Shown here piece by piece: positions 1-6,661 of a DNA stretch of 10,609 bases. This stretch comes from DASXIW01 sp036497785 (GTDB taxonomy: Bacteria > Pseudomonadota > Alphaproteobacteria > Acetobacterales > Acetobacteraceae). Where the stretch lies: the NCBI GenBank assembly GCA_036497785.1, contig DASXIW010000297.1, forward strand, positions 1-10,609, read 5' to 3'. The position numbers were made by a program, and so were the translations under genes. The notes beneath the pieces are model-generated. The model worked only from the letters and a program-made list of their open reading frames with translations, was not told where the DNA came from and made no database searches. Positions within the stretch are counted from its first letter, which is position 1, and each line of letters starts with the position of its first letter.

Positions 1-242
1 GGCAGCGGCGCCGCCTTCACCAGCGCGCGGCAGACATCGCCGGAATTGTCGGGGCTGCCGTCATTGACCAGCACCACTTCCATGCCGCCTTCGGGCCGCA
101 GTGCCGCGAGGGCGTGCACCAGCGCGCCGATGGTGGCGGCCCCGCGATAGACGGGGACTACGACGGAAAGGCCGATCGGCGGGCGTCCGGGGAAGGTGGA
201 TATGGTCGGCTTCGGCGGCACGGGGCAAACATCCTTGGTCAT
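1..242 (-). CDS. Glycosyltransferase family 2, N-terminal part (runs off left edge)
   Basis: This is the first 80 codons of a GT-A fold family 2 glycosyltransferase; the rest lies beyond base 1. The protein opens with a Pro-rich leader, then shows the first beta strand GLSVVVPVYRG (residues 24-34) and the nucleotide-sugar binding segment MEVVLVNDGSPDNS (54-67), in which the Asp of NDGS is expected to contact the sugar nucleotide. ATG at 242-240 is the only sensible start, because an in-frame TGA lies four codons upstream (254-252). There is no strong Shine-Dalgarno. It begins 24 bases after the stop of the methyltransferase on the same strand, so the two are probably cotranscribed. Family knowledge suggests transfer of a sugar to a lipid carrier or glycan at the cytoplasmic membrane (DPM1/ArnC-like N-terminus). 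The acceptor cannot be told from this fragment. Confidence 0.88.
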   Translation of the reverse strand, partial: MTKDVCPVPPKPTISTFPGRPPIGLSVVVPVYRGAATIGALVHALAALRPEGGMEVVLVNDGSPDNSGDVCRALVKAAPL

Positions 243-266
243 GCGGTCGGGTCAAGCGGCGGGTCA

Positions 267-956
267 TCAATCGGGGACGCGGGCGATGGCGAGAACCGAG
301 CCGCCGGCGGGCAGCGCAAAAGGGAGGCGATGCTCAAGGGCGGTTGCGCCATGCAAGATTGCATCCAGCCATGGCGGAAAGGTGACGACATCGGACACGT
401 CGCCGTGACGTCGTGCCCGTATTTTGCGCTGTGCGATCATCAGCGGCAAGAGCAGGCTGTTCCAATAGCGTACACGGATACCGGTGAAACCCGCCGCTGC
501 CAGCCAGGATTGCAACTCGGTCGCGGAGACGCGCCGCGCGTTATGCACCCGCCGGTCATGCGCCGAGGACAGCCAGGCGAAGGCCGGCATGTTCACCAGC
601 AACAATCCGCCCGGGCGCAGCACGCGGCGCAGCTCGGCCAGGGCGGCGGCGGGATCGACGGCGGCATGGAACGCGGCATCGGCGAAGGGCAGGGTGTTCA
701 CGCTGCCTTGTACCAGGTCTGCGCCGGACTTGTCCCGCGCCCGAGTGGCGGCCAGCGGCGACCATTCCACGCCCGTCAGCACCAAATCCGGCCGCCTCTG
801 GTTTAGCAGCGCAAGCAACCCCCCGGTGCCGCAGCCGGCGTCCAGCAGCCGCCCGGCCACCCCGGACAGCGCGTCGAGCAGCCGCGCATGCAGGGCGCGG
901 TACCACCACATGCGTTGCTCCGCCTCGTCCATCAGGGCGTATTCGGCCGTTTCCAT
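267..956 (-). CDS. Class I SAM-dependent methyltransferase (Methyltransf_11 type) with a probable internal deletion
   Basis: The 229-residue product has motif I LLDAGCGTGG (37-46), which binds SAM, an acidic residue after beta 2 (E64 in GVEWS), LPFADAAF (89-96) and the post-III segment LRRVLRPGGLLLVNMPAF (109-126). The C-terminal part carries SAHDRRVHNARR (131-142) and YWNSLLLPLM (164-173), which I recall from a family common in Acetobacteraceae. Between F96 and D101 the sequence reads FHAAVDPAAAL. Relatives, as I remember them, have about ten more residues here, including a D-V-L-x-H segment (beta 4) that lines the SAM pocket. An in-frame loss of about 30 bp near base 660 is inferred, so activity may be impaired. 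The start at 956-954 (METAEYALMDEAEQR) fits the family; an in-frame ATG at 1001 would add 15 unlikely residues. The glycosyltransferase gene follows 24 bases downstream. The substrate is unknown. Confidence 0.85.
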   Translation of the reverse strand: METAEYALMDEAEQRMWWYRALHARLLDALSGVAGRLLDAGCGTGGLLALLNQRRPDLVLTGVEWSPLAATRARDKSGADLVQGSVNTLPFADAAFHAAVDPAAALAELRRVLRPGGLLLVNMPAFAWLSSAHDRRVHNARRVSATELQSWLAAAGFTGIRVRYWNSLLLPLMIAQRKIRARRHGDVSDVVTFPPWLDAILHGATALEHRLPFALPAGGSVLAIARVPD

Positions 957-965
957 GGCGGATGT

Positions 966-994
966 TTGACACGATTTACCAGTGTCGCTGCAAT
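966..994 (+). promoter_or_regulatory. Candidate sigma-70 promoter for the MBL-fold hydrolase
   Basis: A perfect -35 box TTGACA (966-971) is followed after exactly 17 bases by TGCAAT (989-994), which matches 4 of 6 bases of the -10 consensus including the final AAT. Transcription would start near 1001, giving a leader of about 27 bases with an AGGAGA ribosome site at 1018-1023, five bases before the ATG at 1028. It lies in the 71-base gap to the divergent methyltransferase gene. This is a sequence match only. Confidence 0.5.
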
Positions 995-1027
995 GCGGCA
1001 CGTAGCCGTCGCGGCGCAGGAGATTTC

Positions 1028-1846
1028 ATGGCGTTTCTCACCGAGCCCGGACCGATCCGCGGCGTCGCCCAACAAATGCTGCCTGGCATAAGGCGGATCG
1101 TCGCCGCCAATCCTGGCGTGATGACCTATCACGGCACCAACACCTATCTCATCGACGGACCGGACGGGCTCACGGTGCTCGATCCCGGTCCGGACGATGC
1201 CGCCCATGTCGCGGCGATACTGGATCAGGCGCATGGCCCGATCGCGCGCATCCTGCTCAGCCACACCCATCACGATCATGTCGGCGGACTGGCCGCCCTG
1301 AAGGCGGCGACCGGCGCACCAACTTATGGGTTTCATTTCAGTGCCTTGGCGGAATTCGCGCCCGACCACAAATTGCATGACGGGGGCAGCGTGGCGGGGT
1401 GGACGGCGATCCACACGCCCGGGCATGCCGCGGATCACCTATGCTTCGCCGGGCCGGACGGGGTGCTGTTCTCGGCGGATCATGTCATGGGTTGGTCCAG
1501 CAGCGTGGTCAGCCCGCCAAACGGCGACATGGCCGCCTATTTCGCCAGTCTCGAACGCCTGTTGGGCCGCGAGGATCGCGTGTATCTGCCCGGACATGGG
1601 CCGATGATCACCGAGCCGCGTCCGTTCGTGCGCGACCTGCTGGCGCATCGTCAGAAGCGTGAGGCGGCGATCGAGGCGGCGTTGCGGGAGGCGCCGAAGG
1701 ACACGATCGGCCTGGTGAATGCGCTCTATTCGCAGGTGAATCCGACATTAAGACGGGCCGCGGAGCGCAATGTGATCGCCCATTTGCAGAAATTGCTGGC
1801 CGAAGGACGTGCCCGGCGCGACGGGGAGCTGTGGCGCGCGGCCTGA
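1028..1846 (+). CDS. MBL-fold metallo-hydrolase, LACTB2-like
   Basis: The 272-residue protein is a metallo-beta-lactamase fold hydrolase. It has the full metal-binding set: HTHHDH (H79, H81, D83, H84), TPGH (H133), the bridging Asp in FSADH (D151) and LPGH (H190). Near the N-terminus NPGVMTYHGTNTYLI (28-42) is typical of the LACTB2 / RNase Z-like hydrolase group. The C-terminus from about 205 (HRQKREAAIEAALRE) to the end matches the small helical domain seen in that group. The start at 1028 is chosen because AGGAG sits at 1018-1022; an in-frame ATG at 962 would add 22 residues unlike the family. The mitochondrial LACTB2 relative is a single-strand endoribonuclease, and bacterial members are mostly uncharacterised, so the substrate here (RNA, a thioester or another ester) is open. 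The gene is convergent with the NUDIX gene, with 29 bases between stops. Confidence 0.92.
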   Translation: MAFLTEPGPIRGVAQQMLPGIRRIVAANPGVMTYHGTNTYLIDGPDGLTVLDPGPDDAAHVAAILDQAHGPIARILLSHTHHDHVGGLAALKAATGAPTYGFHFSALAEFAPDHKLHDGGSVAGWTAIHTPGHAADHLCFAGPDGVLFSADHVMGWSSSVVSPPNGDMAAYFASLERLLGREDRVYLPGHGPMITEPRPFVRDLLAHRQKREAAIEAALREAPKDTIGLVNALYSQVNPTLRRAAERNVIAHLQKLLAEGRARRDGELWRAA

Positions 1847-1875
1847 CGTGCCGCATTCTGCCTCGCAATTTGCAA

Positions 1876-2484
1876 TTACTCGACCGACCAGACGCGGTTG
1901 AGCAAAACCGGCACGTGGCAGCGATTTTCGCGTTGGGTTTCGGACATCGCCAGCCAGTCGAGCAAGCGGCGCAGCACGCCCATGGTCGGCACCGCCAGAT
2001 CCAGCGACATCGCTTCGGCCACACCGTACCAGCGCAGATCGTCCAACTCGCCCGAGCCGCCCAGCATGCCGCTGACGCGGGCGGCGTCGACCACGAAGAA
2101 GCGGGCGTCGAAGCGGATCGGGGAATGTTCGGGCGTGACGGCACGGCACAGCAGGTCGAGCCCGTCCAGCGCCGGTGGGCAGCCGAGTGTCAGCGCCGTC
2201 TCCTCCGCAAGCTCCCGCGCTGCGGCGATGCCCAGCGCGCGGGCCAGATCGGGGCTGGCGGATTTTTCCAGGCGGCGCAGCACGGGCGGTGGCAATTGCG
2301 TGGCGCAGGGGGCGTAGCTGTCTTCCGGGTCCACAGCGCCGCCGGGGAAAACCAGCCGGTTCGGCATGAAGGTGTGGCCGGCGCCGCGCATGCCCATCAG
2401 CACCTCCGGCCTCTTGCCGCCACGCAGCAGCAGCAGGCTTGCGGCGTGGCGGGGGATGACGGGACTATGCGGCGCTGGGCACAT
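1876..2484 (-). CDS. NUDIX hydrolase (NUDT7/NUDT19-like)
   Basis: The 202-residue protein opens with PRHAASLLLLR (11-21), the first strand of the NUDIX fold, then FMPNRLVFPGGAVDPED (39-55) and, after an insertion of about 30 residues, AAARELAEETALTLG (87-101). This supplies the R-E-L-x-E-E catalytic core (R90, E91, E94, E95) that binds the divalent metal. Splitting of the box by an insertion between the GG and the REL is typical of the NUDT7/NUDT19 type, which cleaves nucleoside-diphosphate-linked compounds such as CoA derivatives. The canonical Gly after EE-x is Ala here (A97). It is the third gene of the sigma/anti-sigma operon and starts 20 bases after the anti-sigma stop. A TTG at 2508, overlapping that stop, is an alternative start adding eight residues (MIGSQSAG). 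Neither start has a strong ribosome site. The real substrate cannot be read from the sequence. Confidence 0.88.
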   Translation of the reverse strand: MCPAPHSPVIPRHAASLLLLRGGKRPEVLMGMRGAGHTFMPNRLVFPGGAVDPEDSYAPCATQLPPPVLRRLEKSASPDLARALGIAAARELAEETALTLGCPPALDGLDLLCRAVTPEHSPIRFDARFFVVDAARVSGMLGGSGELDDLRWYGVAEAMSLDLAVPTMGVLRRLLDWLAMSETQRENRCHVPVLLNRVWSVE

Positions 2485-2504
2485 TCCGGCCGATTGTGAG
2501 CCGA

Positions 2505-3296
2505 TCAACCGGGCTTTGCCATCGCGTCGCGCACGGTGTTGGCGAGCACATGCAGCGCGGGGGAGGCGGCGGCGGCCATCACGCCATAGCCGACCTGGCC
2601 GTTGATCCAGGCAAAGCCGCCCACCGCGCCGGTATCGTTGCCGGCGGATTCGACCTGACGCATGGGAACACGCTCGGGGCCGTGCATTGGCTGGACATAG
2701 ACGGTGACGCGGTTGCCAGCGCCATCGCCGTACATCAGCATCGCCGCCGGCCCGCCGACGGCCGCCAGCAGGCGGCCGCCCATGAAATGATAGCCGAGAC
2801 GGCTGAGGTCCGGCACGTCGACATGATGGCCGAGACGCTGGGAGATCCAGTCGACCAGCTGGGTGCGATCGCCCGAGCCCAGCTCGGTGGGGCGGATTTC
2901 ATCGGTGGCGAAGACGCGATGCGCGGAGGCGGCCTGGCGGGTCAGCCACATCATGTCGCTGGGACGCTGCTGCCCCCGCATTACCCAGCCGCCGGCCCCG
3001 CCCAGCATCAGGCACAGCACGAAACCTGCGGCCATGCGCCAGGGCACACTCCGGCGCGCCAGCCTTGCGTCCATCAGCCGGCCCAGATGCAGCGAGGGCG
3101 GTACGGGCTCGCGCGCCTTGAACGCCATCGCCTCGCGCAGCAGGGCCTGCTGCGCCTGCCAGTCCGCGACGCGCTGTTGCAGCCTGGGGTCCTGGGTCAG
3201 CAACGCGGCGATTTCGGCATGGCGTGCGGGATCGAGCCGGCCGTCGACGAAGCCGTGCAGCTCGTCTTCCTGCACCGGACGGATGGGACGGTTCAT
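2505..3296 (-). CDS. Membrane-anchored anti-sigma factor
   Basis: The 263-residue protein has a short cytoplasmic N-terminus resembling an anti-sigma domain: EDELHGFVDGRLDPARH (10-26) followed by AALLTQDPRLQQRVADW (30-46). One membrane segment follows at about 86-106 (WRMAAGFVLCLMLGGAGGWVM), then a periplasmic domain of about 155 residues with no cofactor motif that I recognise. The CxxC of zinc-containing anti-sigma factors is absent, so it is not a ZAS-type redox sensor. The role is to hold the ECF sigma factor inactive at the membrane until a signal reaches the periplasmic part. The start ATG overlaps the sigma stop (ATGA, 3296-3293), which supports translational coupling and balanced stoichiometry. 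The NUDIX gene follows. The inducing signal is not visible. Confidence 0.85.
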   Translation of the reverse strand: MNRPIRPVQEDELHGFVDGRLDPARHAEIAALLTQDPRLQQRVADWQAQQALLREAMAFKAREPVPPSLHLGRLMDARLARRSVPWRMAAGFVLCLMLGGAGGWVMRGQQRPSDMMWLTRQAASAHRVFATDEIRPTELGSGDRTQLVDWISQRLGHHVDVPDLSRLGYHFMGGRLLAAVGGPAAMLMYGDGAGNRVTVYVQPMHGPERVPMRQVESAGNDTGAVGGFAWINGQVGYGVMAAAASPALHVLANTVRDAMAKPG

Positions 3297-3817
3297 TTCA
3301 CCCTCCGCAGATTATGGCGGGGTGGGGTCTGTCGCGCGTGCCCGGCCATGTGTTCGCGCAAGCCGTCCCGGGCCCGGCTCAGCCGGGACATGACGGTGCC
3401 GATGGGGATTTCGAGGATCGCCGCCACCTCGCTGTATTCCAGCTGTTCCACGCCGACCAGCAGCAGCACCTGACGCTGCGGTTCCGGCAGTGTATCGAGG
3501 CCCCGGATGAGGTCGCGATGGGCGATGCTCCACTCCTGTGGGGGTTCGATGGCGCCGTCCGGCATATTCGGTCCGGGATCGTGAAGAACTTTGCGCCAGC
3601 GTCGCGCGCTGCGCCAGCGGCTGATGAACAGATTGTGTAGGATAGCGAACAGCCAGGGTTTCACCGGCATGTCGCCGCTGCGTTCCGGGAGGCGGTCGAG
3701 CGCGCGCACCAGGCAATCCTGCACCAGATCGTCGGCGTCCTGAGTTTGGCGCAGCAGGCTGCCGGCGTAGCGCCGCAGCGCGGGAACCGCTTCCTCGATT
3801 TCGGTCAAGGTCGACAT
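3293..3817 (-). CDS. ECF-family RNA polymerase sigma factor
   Basis: The 174-residue protein contains region 2, with DADDLVQDCLVRAL (27-40) for core binding and PWLFAILHNLFISRWRS (54-70) for -10 recognition. Region 4 has a helix-turn-helix YSEVAAILEIPIGTVMSRL (128-146) for -35 recognition, preceded by LDTLPEPQRQVLLL (107-120). There is no extra C-terminal domain. The start at 3817-3815 (MSTLTEIEEAV) fits the family and has GAAGAG a few bases upstream. The same frame stays open up to an ATG at 4069, but that would add 84 residues with no sigma similarity. It is the first gene of an operon with its anti-sigma factor (4-base overlap) and the NUDIX hydrolase. The sequence resembles the general alphaproteobacterial ECF group rather than EcfG; no GGAAC-type autoregulatory site was found in its leader. 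Confidence 0.93.
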   Translation of the reverse strand: MSTLTEIEEAVPALRRYAGSLLRQTQDADDLVQDCLVRALDRLPERSGDMPVKPWLFAILHNLFISRWRSARRWRKVLHDPGPNMPDGAIEPPQEWSIAHRDLIRGLDTLPEPQRQVLLLVGVEQLEYSEVAAILEIPIGTVMSRLSRARDGLREHMAGHARQTPPRHNLRRVK

Positions 3818-4113
3818 GGGCTCTTCAGCTCCGGGGCCGCGGGCGGGCTCGCCCGGCGACAGGGACGCCTGGACGGCCGGTTTATTCCAGCCCGGCGGCG
3901 AAATTGCCATCGCCTTGGTCGTACGCCGGACGCATGTCAGATGCCGGATGCGTGACAGACGATCGTATGCAATGCGATTCGCAGGCATGGCTGATGCCCG
4001 AGTGAAACGTAACGAATTGACGCAACGATGACTTTTTGAACGCTTTATCAACGAATCGGTAAGCCGCAAGCTGGGTGAGCCAATCCGCGGCGGCTCGATT
4101 CAGGAAGTGCATG
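3818..4113. other. Divergent intergenic region between the sigma operon and the Hint pseudogene
   Basis: No gene is supported here, apart from frame extensions of the sigma gene with no similarity. Visible elements are as follows. An inverted repeat ACGCAT (3930-3935) / ATGCGT (3948-3953), with a 12-base loop, lies in what would be the sigma 5' leader. On the plus strand TGAAAC (4003-4008) is followed after 17 bases by CGATGA (4026-4031), which resembles an ECF-type promoter pointing at the Hint gene. A TTGACG (4017-4022) has no good -10 at 16-18 bases. AGGAAG at 4102-4107 is a good ribosome site for ATG 4114. The G+C content drops locally (3990-4060), as expected of a promoter region. Confidence 0.5.
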
Positions 4114-6414
4114 ATGCGGAATTTCACGTAGTCGACCGGCACGAGCGCCGACTGGACCACCGGCTCCGATTGGGATGCCGGCCGGTACCCGGATTCCCCG
4201 GATGCCGAAGCGGTCATCGCCGGCGCGGGCGCATATGCCGTGTCGATCGCCGGCGGCGAAACCATCGCCGTCGATGCCGTGACGCTGGATGCGGCCGGGG
4301 CGACGCTCGGCGTCGCGGGGGTGCTGGCGCTGGGCGGCGCGGATGCGCTGCTGAGCCTGCAGGACGGCGCACTGCAAGGTGGCGGCGTGGTGTAGGGCGG
4401 CACGGTCGCGCTGGCGGGCCGGTTGCTGCAAATGAACGGCGGCACGCTGGACGGCGTGACCGTGATGGGCACTCTGGCGCCTTCCCGGTTCTATGCGGTG
4501 AACGTGCTGGGTGGGTTCGCGGTGCTGGCGGCGGAGGGGTCGCAGCCCGGCTCGATCGACCTGACCGGCGCACGTTGAACCTGCTGGACAGTGAAACGCT
4601 GGATAATGTCGGCATCACCGTCGGGGACCTGTATGGCGGCCTGCAGGAGATGACGGCGGGGGACACGCTGACCCTGGGCGCCAATGCCAGCCTGGAGGCC
4701 GCGGGCGGGTCGCTGGCCGCGGTGGGCGGGACGACGCTGGAGAATCTGGGCCTGATGATCCTGGACGCCTATCCCAACGGCTTTCTGCGGGGCACCGCCG
4801 CCGACATGGTGAATGACGGTTTCCTGCTGATCAGCGGCGGCGCGCGCGATTCCTGGAGCTTCACCGGCGCGTCCTTCACGAATGCCGGCACGGTCGAGAT
4901 CGGCGCCCAGGGCGCGCTGATCATCTCCGCCGGCACCGGTTCCGGCACCGTGGCGGATGGCACCATCGCCCCGGGTGACGGCGTGCTGGCGTTGCCGGGC
5001 GCCACGCTGGACGCGATCGGCGTGCTCGCCACGCTGGATGTCGGCAATGGCACCAGCCTTTACAGCGTGTCCATCGAGGGTGGGCTGAGCGCCGTGGGCG
5101 GGCAGGCCGGCATCCTGGCAAATGGCGGCACGCTGACGCTGCTGGACAGCGAGACGTTGGATAATTTCGCGATCGGCCTCGGCTATGGGGGCATTGGCGT
5201 GAAGGTGGCGCAGCCCCAGGGCGCCCGGGCCCAGCGGCACCGGGCTCAACGGCGCCGGGATCATCGGTTCTGGCGCGCTGACCTTCGGTGGCGGCGTTAT
5301 CCTGACGACGCGGGCAGCGCCTATATCCAGGCGGCGCAATTCACCAATCTTGGCCAGATCCAGGTGGCCGGCACGGACGATCTGCTGATTTCGGCCCCCG
5401 GTTTCAGCAATGAGGGCAGCATTTCCATCGCCGCTAGGGCGACGCTGGAGCTGGGCATCGACACGACGCTGACGGGCTTGATCGGGGGCGGCAGCATCGC
5501 AAATGCCGCGGGCGAGCTGGTGCTGGGCGGAACGCTGGCGCCGAGCGTGGCAAACATCGCGGCCAATGGCGGCGCCAGCAGCTTCGTCAACGTCGCCGGC
5601 GATACGGTGGTGACCTTGTCCACTCCGCCGATCGGCCAGCAGAATCCCTGTTTCCTGCACGGCACTCGAATTCTGACCCAGCGCGGGGAGGTCGCCGTGG
5701 AGGCGCTTGCGGTGGGCGACCTCGTGCCGGTTCTGCTGGGGCCGGGCCTGGCGCGTGTGCGCTGGATCGGCCAGCGCCGGGTGCAATGCCGGCGCCATCC
5801 CAAGCCCGGGGAGGTGCAGCCGGTGCGCATCCAGAAAGGGGCGTTCGGCCCGGGCATGCCGCGCCGCGCTGTTTCTGTCACCCGACCACGCCGTGCATGG
5901 GGATGGCGTGCTGATCCCGGTGCGCTATCTCTTGAACGGCCGCAGCATCGCCCAGATCGAAATGGCCGAGGCGCGGTATTGGCATGTGGAGCTGGAGGCG
6001 CACAATGTTCTGCTGGCCGAGGGGTTGCCGGCGGAATCCTATCTGGACACCGGCAATCGCGGCGCGTTTGGCGGCAATGCCCCGCAGTTGCATCCGGATT
6101 TCGCCCTGCGCGTGTGGGACAAAGCCGCCGGTGCCAGGCTGGTGACGGATGGCCCGATCCTGGAAGCGGTGCGGCGGTGTCTGCTGTCGCGTGTCGCCGT
6201 GCTGGCCCATACCCATCCACCCAGCAGCGATTACCGGAGGTTGGGTGTCGCGGTCTCCGGCCTGTGGCTAGACGGCCGCGCTGCGCCGGCCTGCCTGCGG
6301 CTGGCGGGCTGGCAGCAGGCCGAACCGGCGTGGCAATGGACCAATGGCGACGCATCGCTGGACTGTGCGAGAGCGGCGCGTCTGGAAGTGGAATGTGTTG
6401 CGATACCGATCTAA
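4114..6414 (+). pseudogene. Beta-repeat protein with C-terminal Hint (Hedgehog/intein) domain, degraded
   Basis: Family-like protein can be read across the whole span, but only by changing frame four times and passing two stops. Segments: MRNFT, then TAG at 4129-4131 where relatives have Trp (FTW), then STGTSADWTTGSDW onward; TAG at 4393-4395 inside LQGGGVV-stop-GGTVALAG; loss of one base near 4571 (before TLNLLDSETLDN); a +1 shift between about 5217 and 5230; a compensating one-base loss at about 5310 (before AGSAYIQAAQFTNLG); and a further shift at 5862-5869 inside the Hint domain. The N-terminal part is a Gly/Ala/Thr-rich beta-solenoid-like passenger with repeated modules. The Hint domain starts at PCFLHGTRI (Cys codon 5649-5651), keeps the SPDH block at 5878-5889, and ends with YWHVELEAHNVLLAEGLPAESYLDTGNRG and TAA 6412-6414. 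Intact relatives are thought to be secreted, self-processing proteins of unknown role. The ATG at 4114 (or 4111) has AGGAAG upstream. Sequencing error could explain some shifts but hardly all six lesions. Confidence 0.85.
4578..5165 (+). repeat. Repeated beta-solenoid module in the Hint pseudogene passenger
   Basis: The peptide LLDSETLDN occurs twice, preceded by LN (4578-4607) and by LT (5136-5165). The two copies are exactly 558 bases (186 codons) apart and are similar at DNA level. Upstream of each copy there is comparable spacing of a GGTLDG/GATLDA turn, a V..TL strand, a Y.V...GGF/L strand and a short Gly-rich stretch. This indicates an ancient internal duplication of the passenger rather than a recent tandem repeat. 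Confidence 0.6.
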
Positions 6415-6661
6415 TGGCGCGACGAGATTCTGGATGCCGAAGCGGAAGTCGCAACGAAAACCCGGTGATGGATCGCATCTAAAACGACGGATTCACGATG
6501 CGGCATGAAGCCCGTTTTCGCCGGTGCCGGATCATCGTCGTGCGCTGACCATCCCGCCAGACTGCGCGCGCCCGATGTTCTTTACGGATATCACGCATCC
6601 TCGTCTTGCGTGACAGGGGCGATATCCGGAATGCTGTGGTTGCGCGACAAAAAGGAATGAG
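6415..6661. other. Intergenic region before the histidine kinase, with an imperfect hairpin
   Basis: No gene is seen in these 247 bases. An inverted repeat has an inner stem TCACGCA (6591-6597) / TGCGTGA (6607-6613) with a 9-base loop. An outer stem CGGATAT (6585-6591) / ATATCCG (6622-6628) shares the T at 6591 and is separated on the 3' side by an 8-base bulge. There is no U-tract after it, so it is not a typical intrinsic terminator. It could be a leader structure or an operator for the kinase gene. AAGGA at 6652-6656 is the ribosome site for ATG 6662. A weaker CGGCA/TGCCG pair (6501-6505 / 6525-6529) is probably chance. Confidence 0.4.

Noticed and set aside
2496..3473. Plus-strand open frame of 325 codons opposite the anti-sigma gene
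   Set aside because: His/Gln/Arg-rich composition without domains. The opposite strand has a clear anti-sigma factor with overlapping stop/start in its operon.
3818..4069. N-terminal extension of the sigma factor from ATG 4069
   Set aside because: The 84 extra residues show no sigma similarity, and ATG 3817 has a ribosome site and the expected family start.
5220..5232. GC-rich run GGGCGCCCGGGCCC considered as a recombination site or terminator stem
   Set aside because: It lies inside coding sequence, has no flanking repeat or U-tract, and is best explained as the slippage-prone site of a frameshift.
4491..5798. Long minus-strand open frame of 435 codons opposite the Hint gene
   Set aside because: Its product is Arg/Gln/His/Ala-rich without domains, and it mirrors the codon structure of the plus-strand beta-repeat gene. 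It is a GC-rich antisense shadow.
5321..6478. Minus-strand open frame of 385 codons opposite the Hint domain
   Set aside because: Low-complexity Pro/Arg/Ser product with no motif; the plus strand carries recognisable Hint sequence over the same span.
4107..6482. Single plus-strand open frame of 791 codons treated as one intact gene
   Set aside because: Its first 155 codons, the stretch at about 5220-5310 and the end after 5868 are Arg-rich nonsense, while family-like sequence lies in another frame there. The long frame is stitched from real and false segments.
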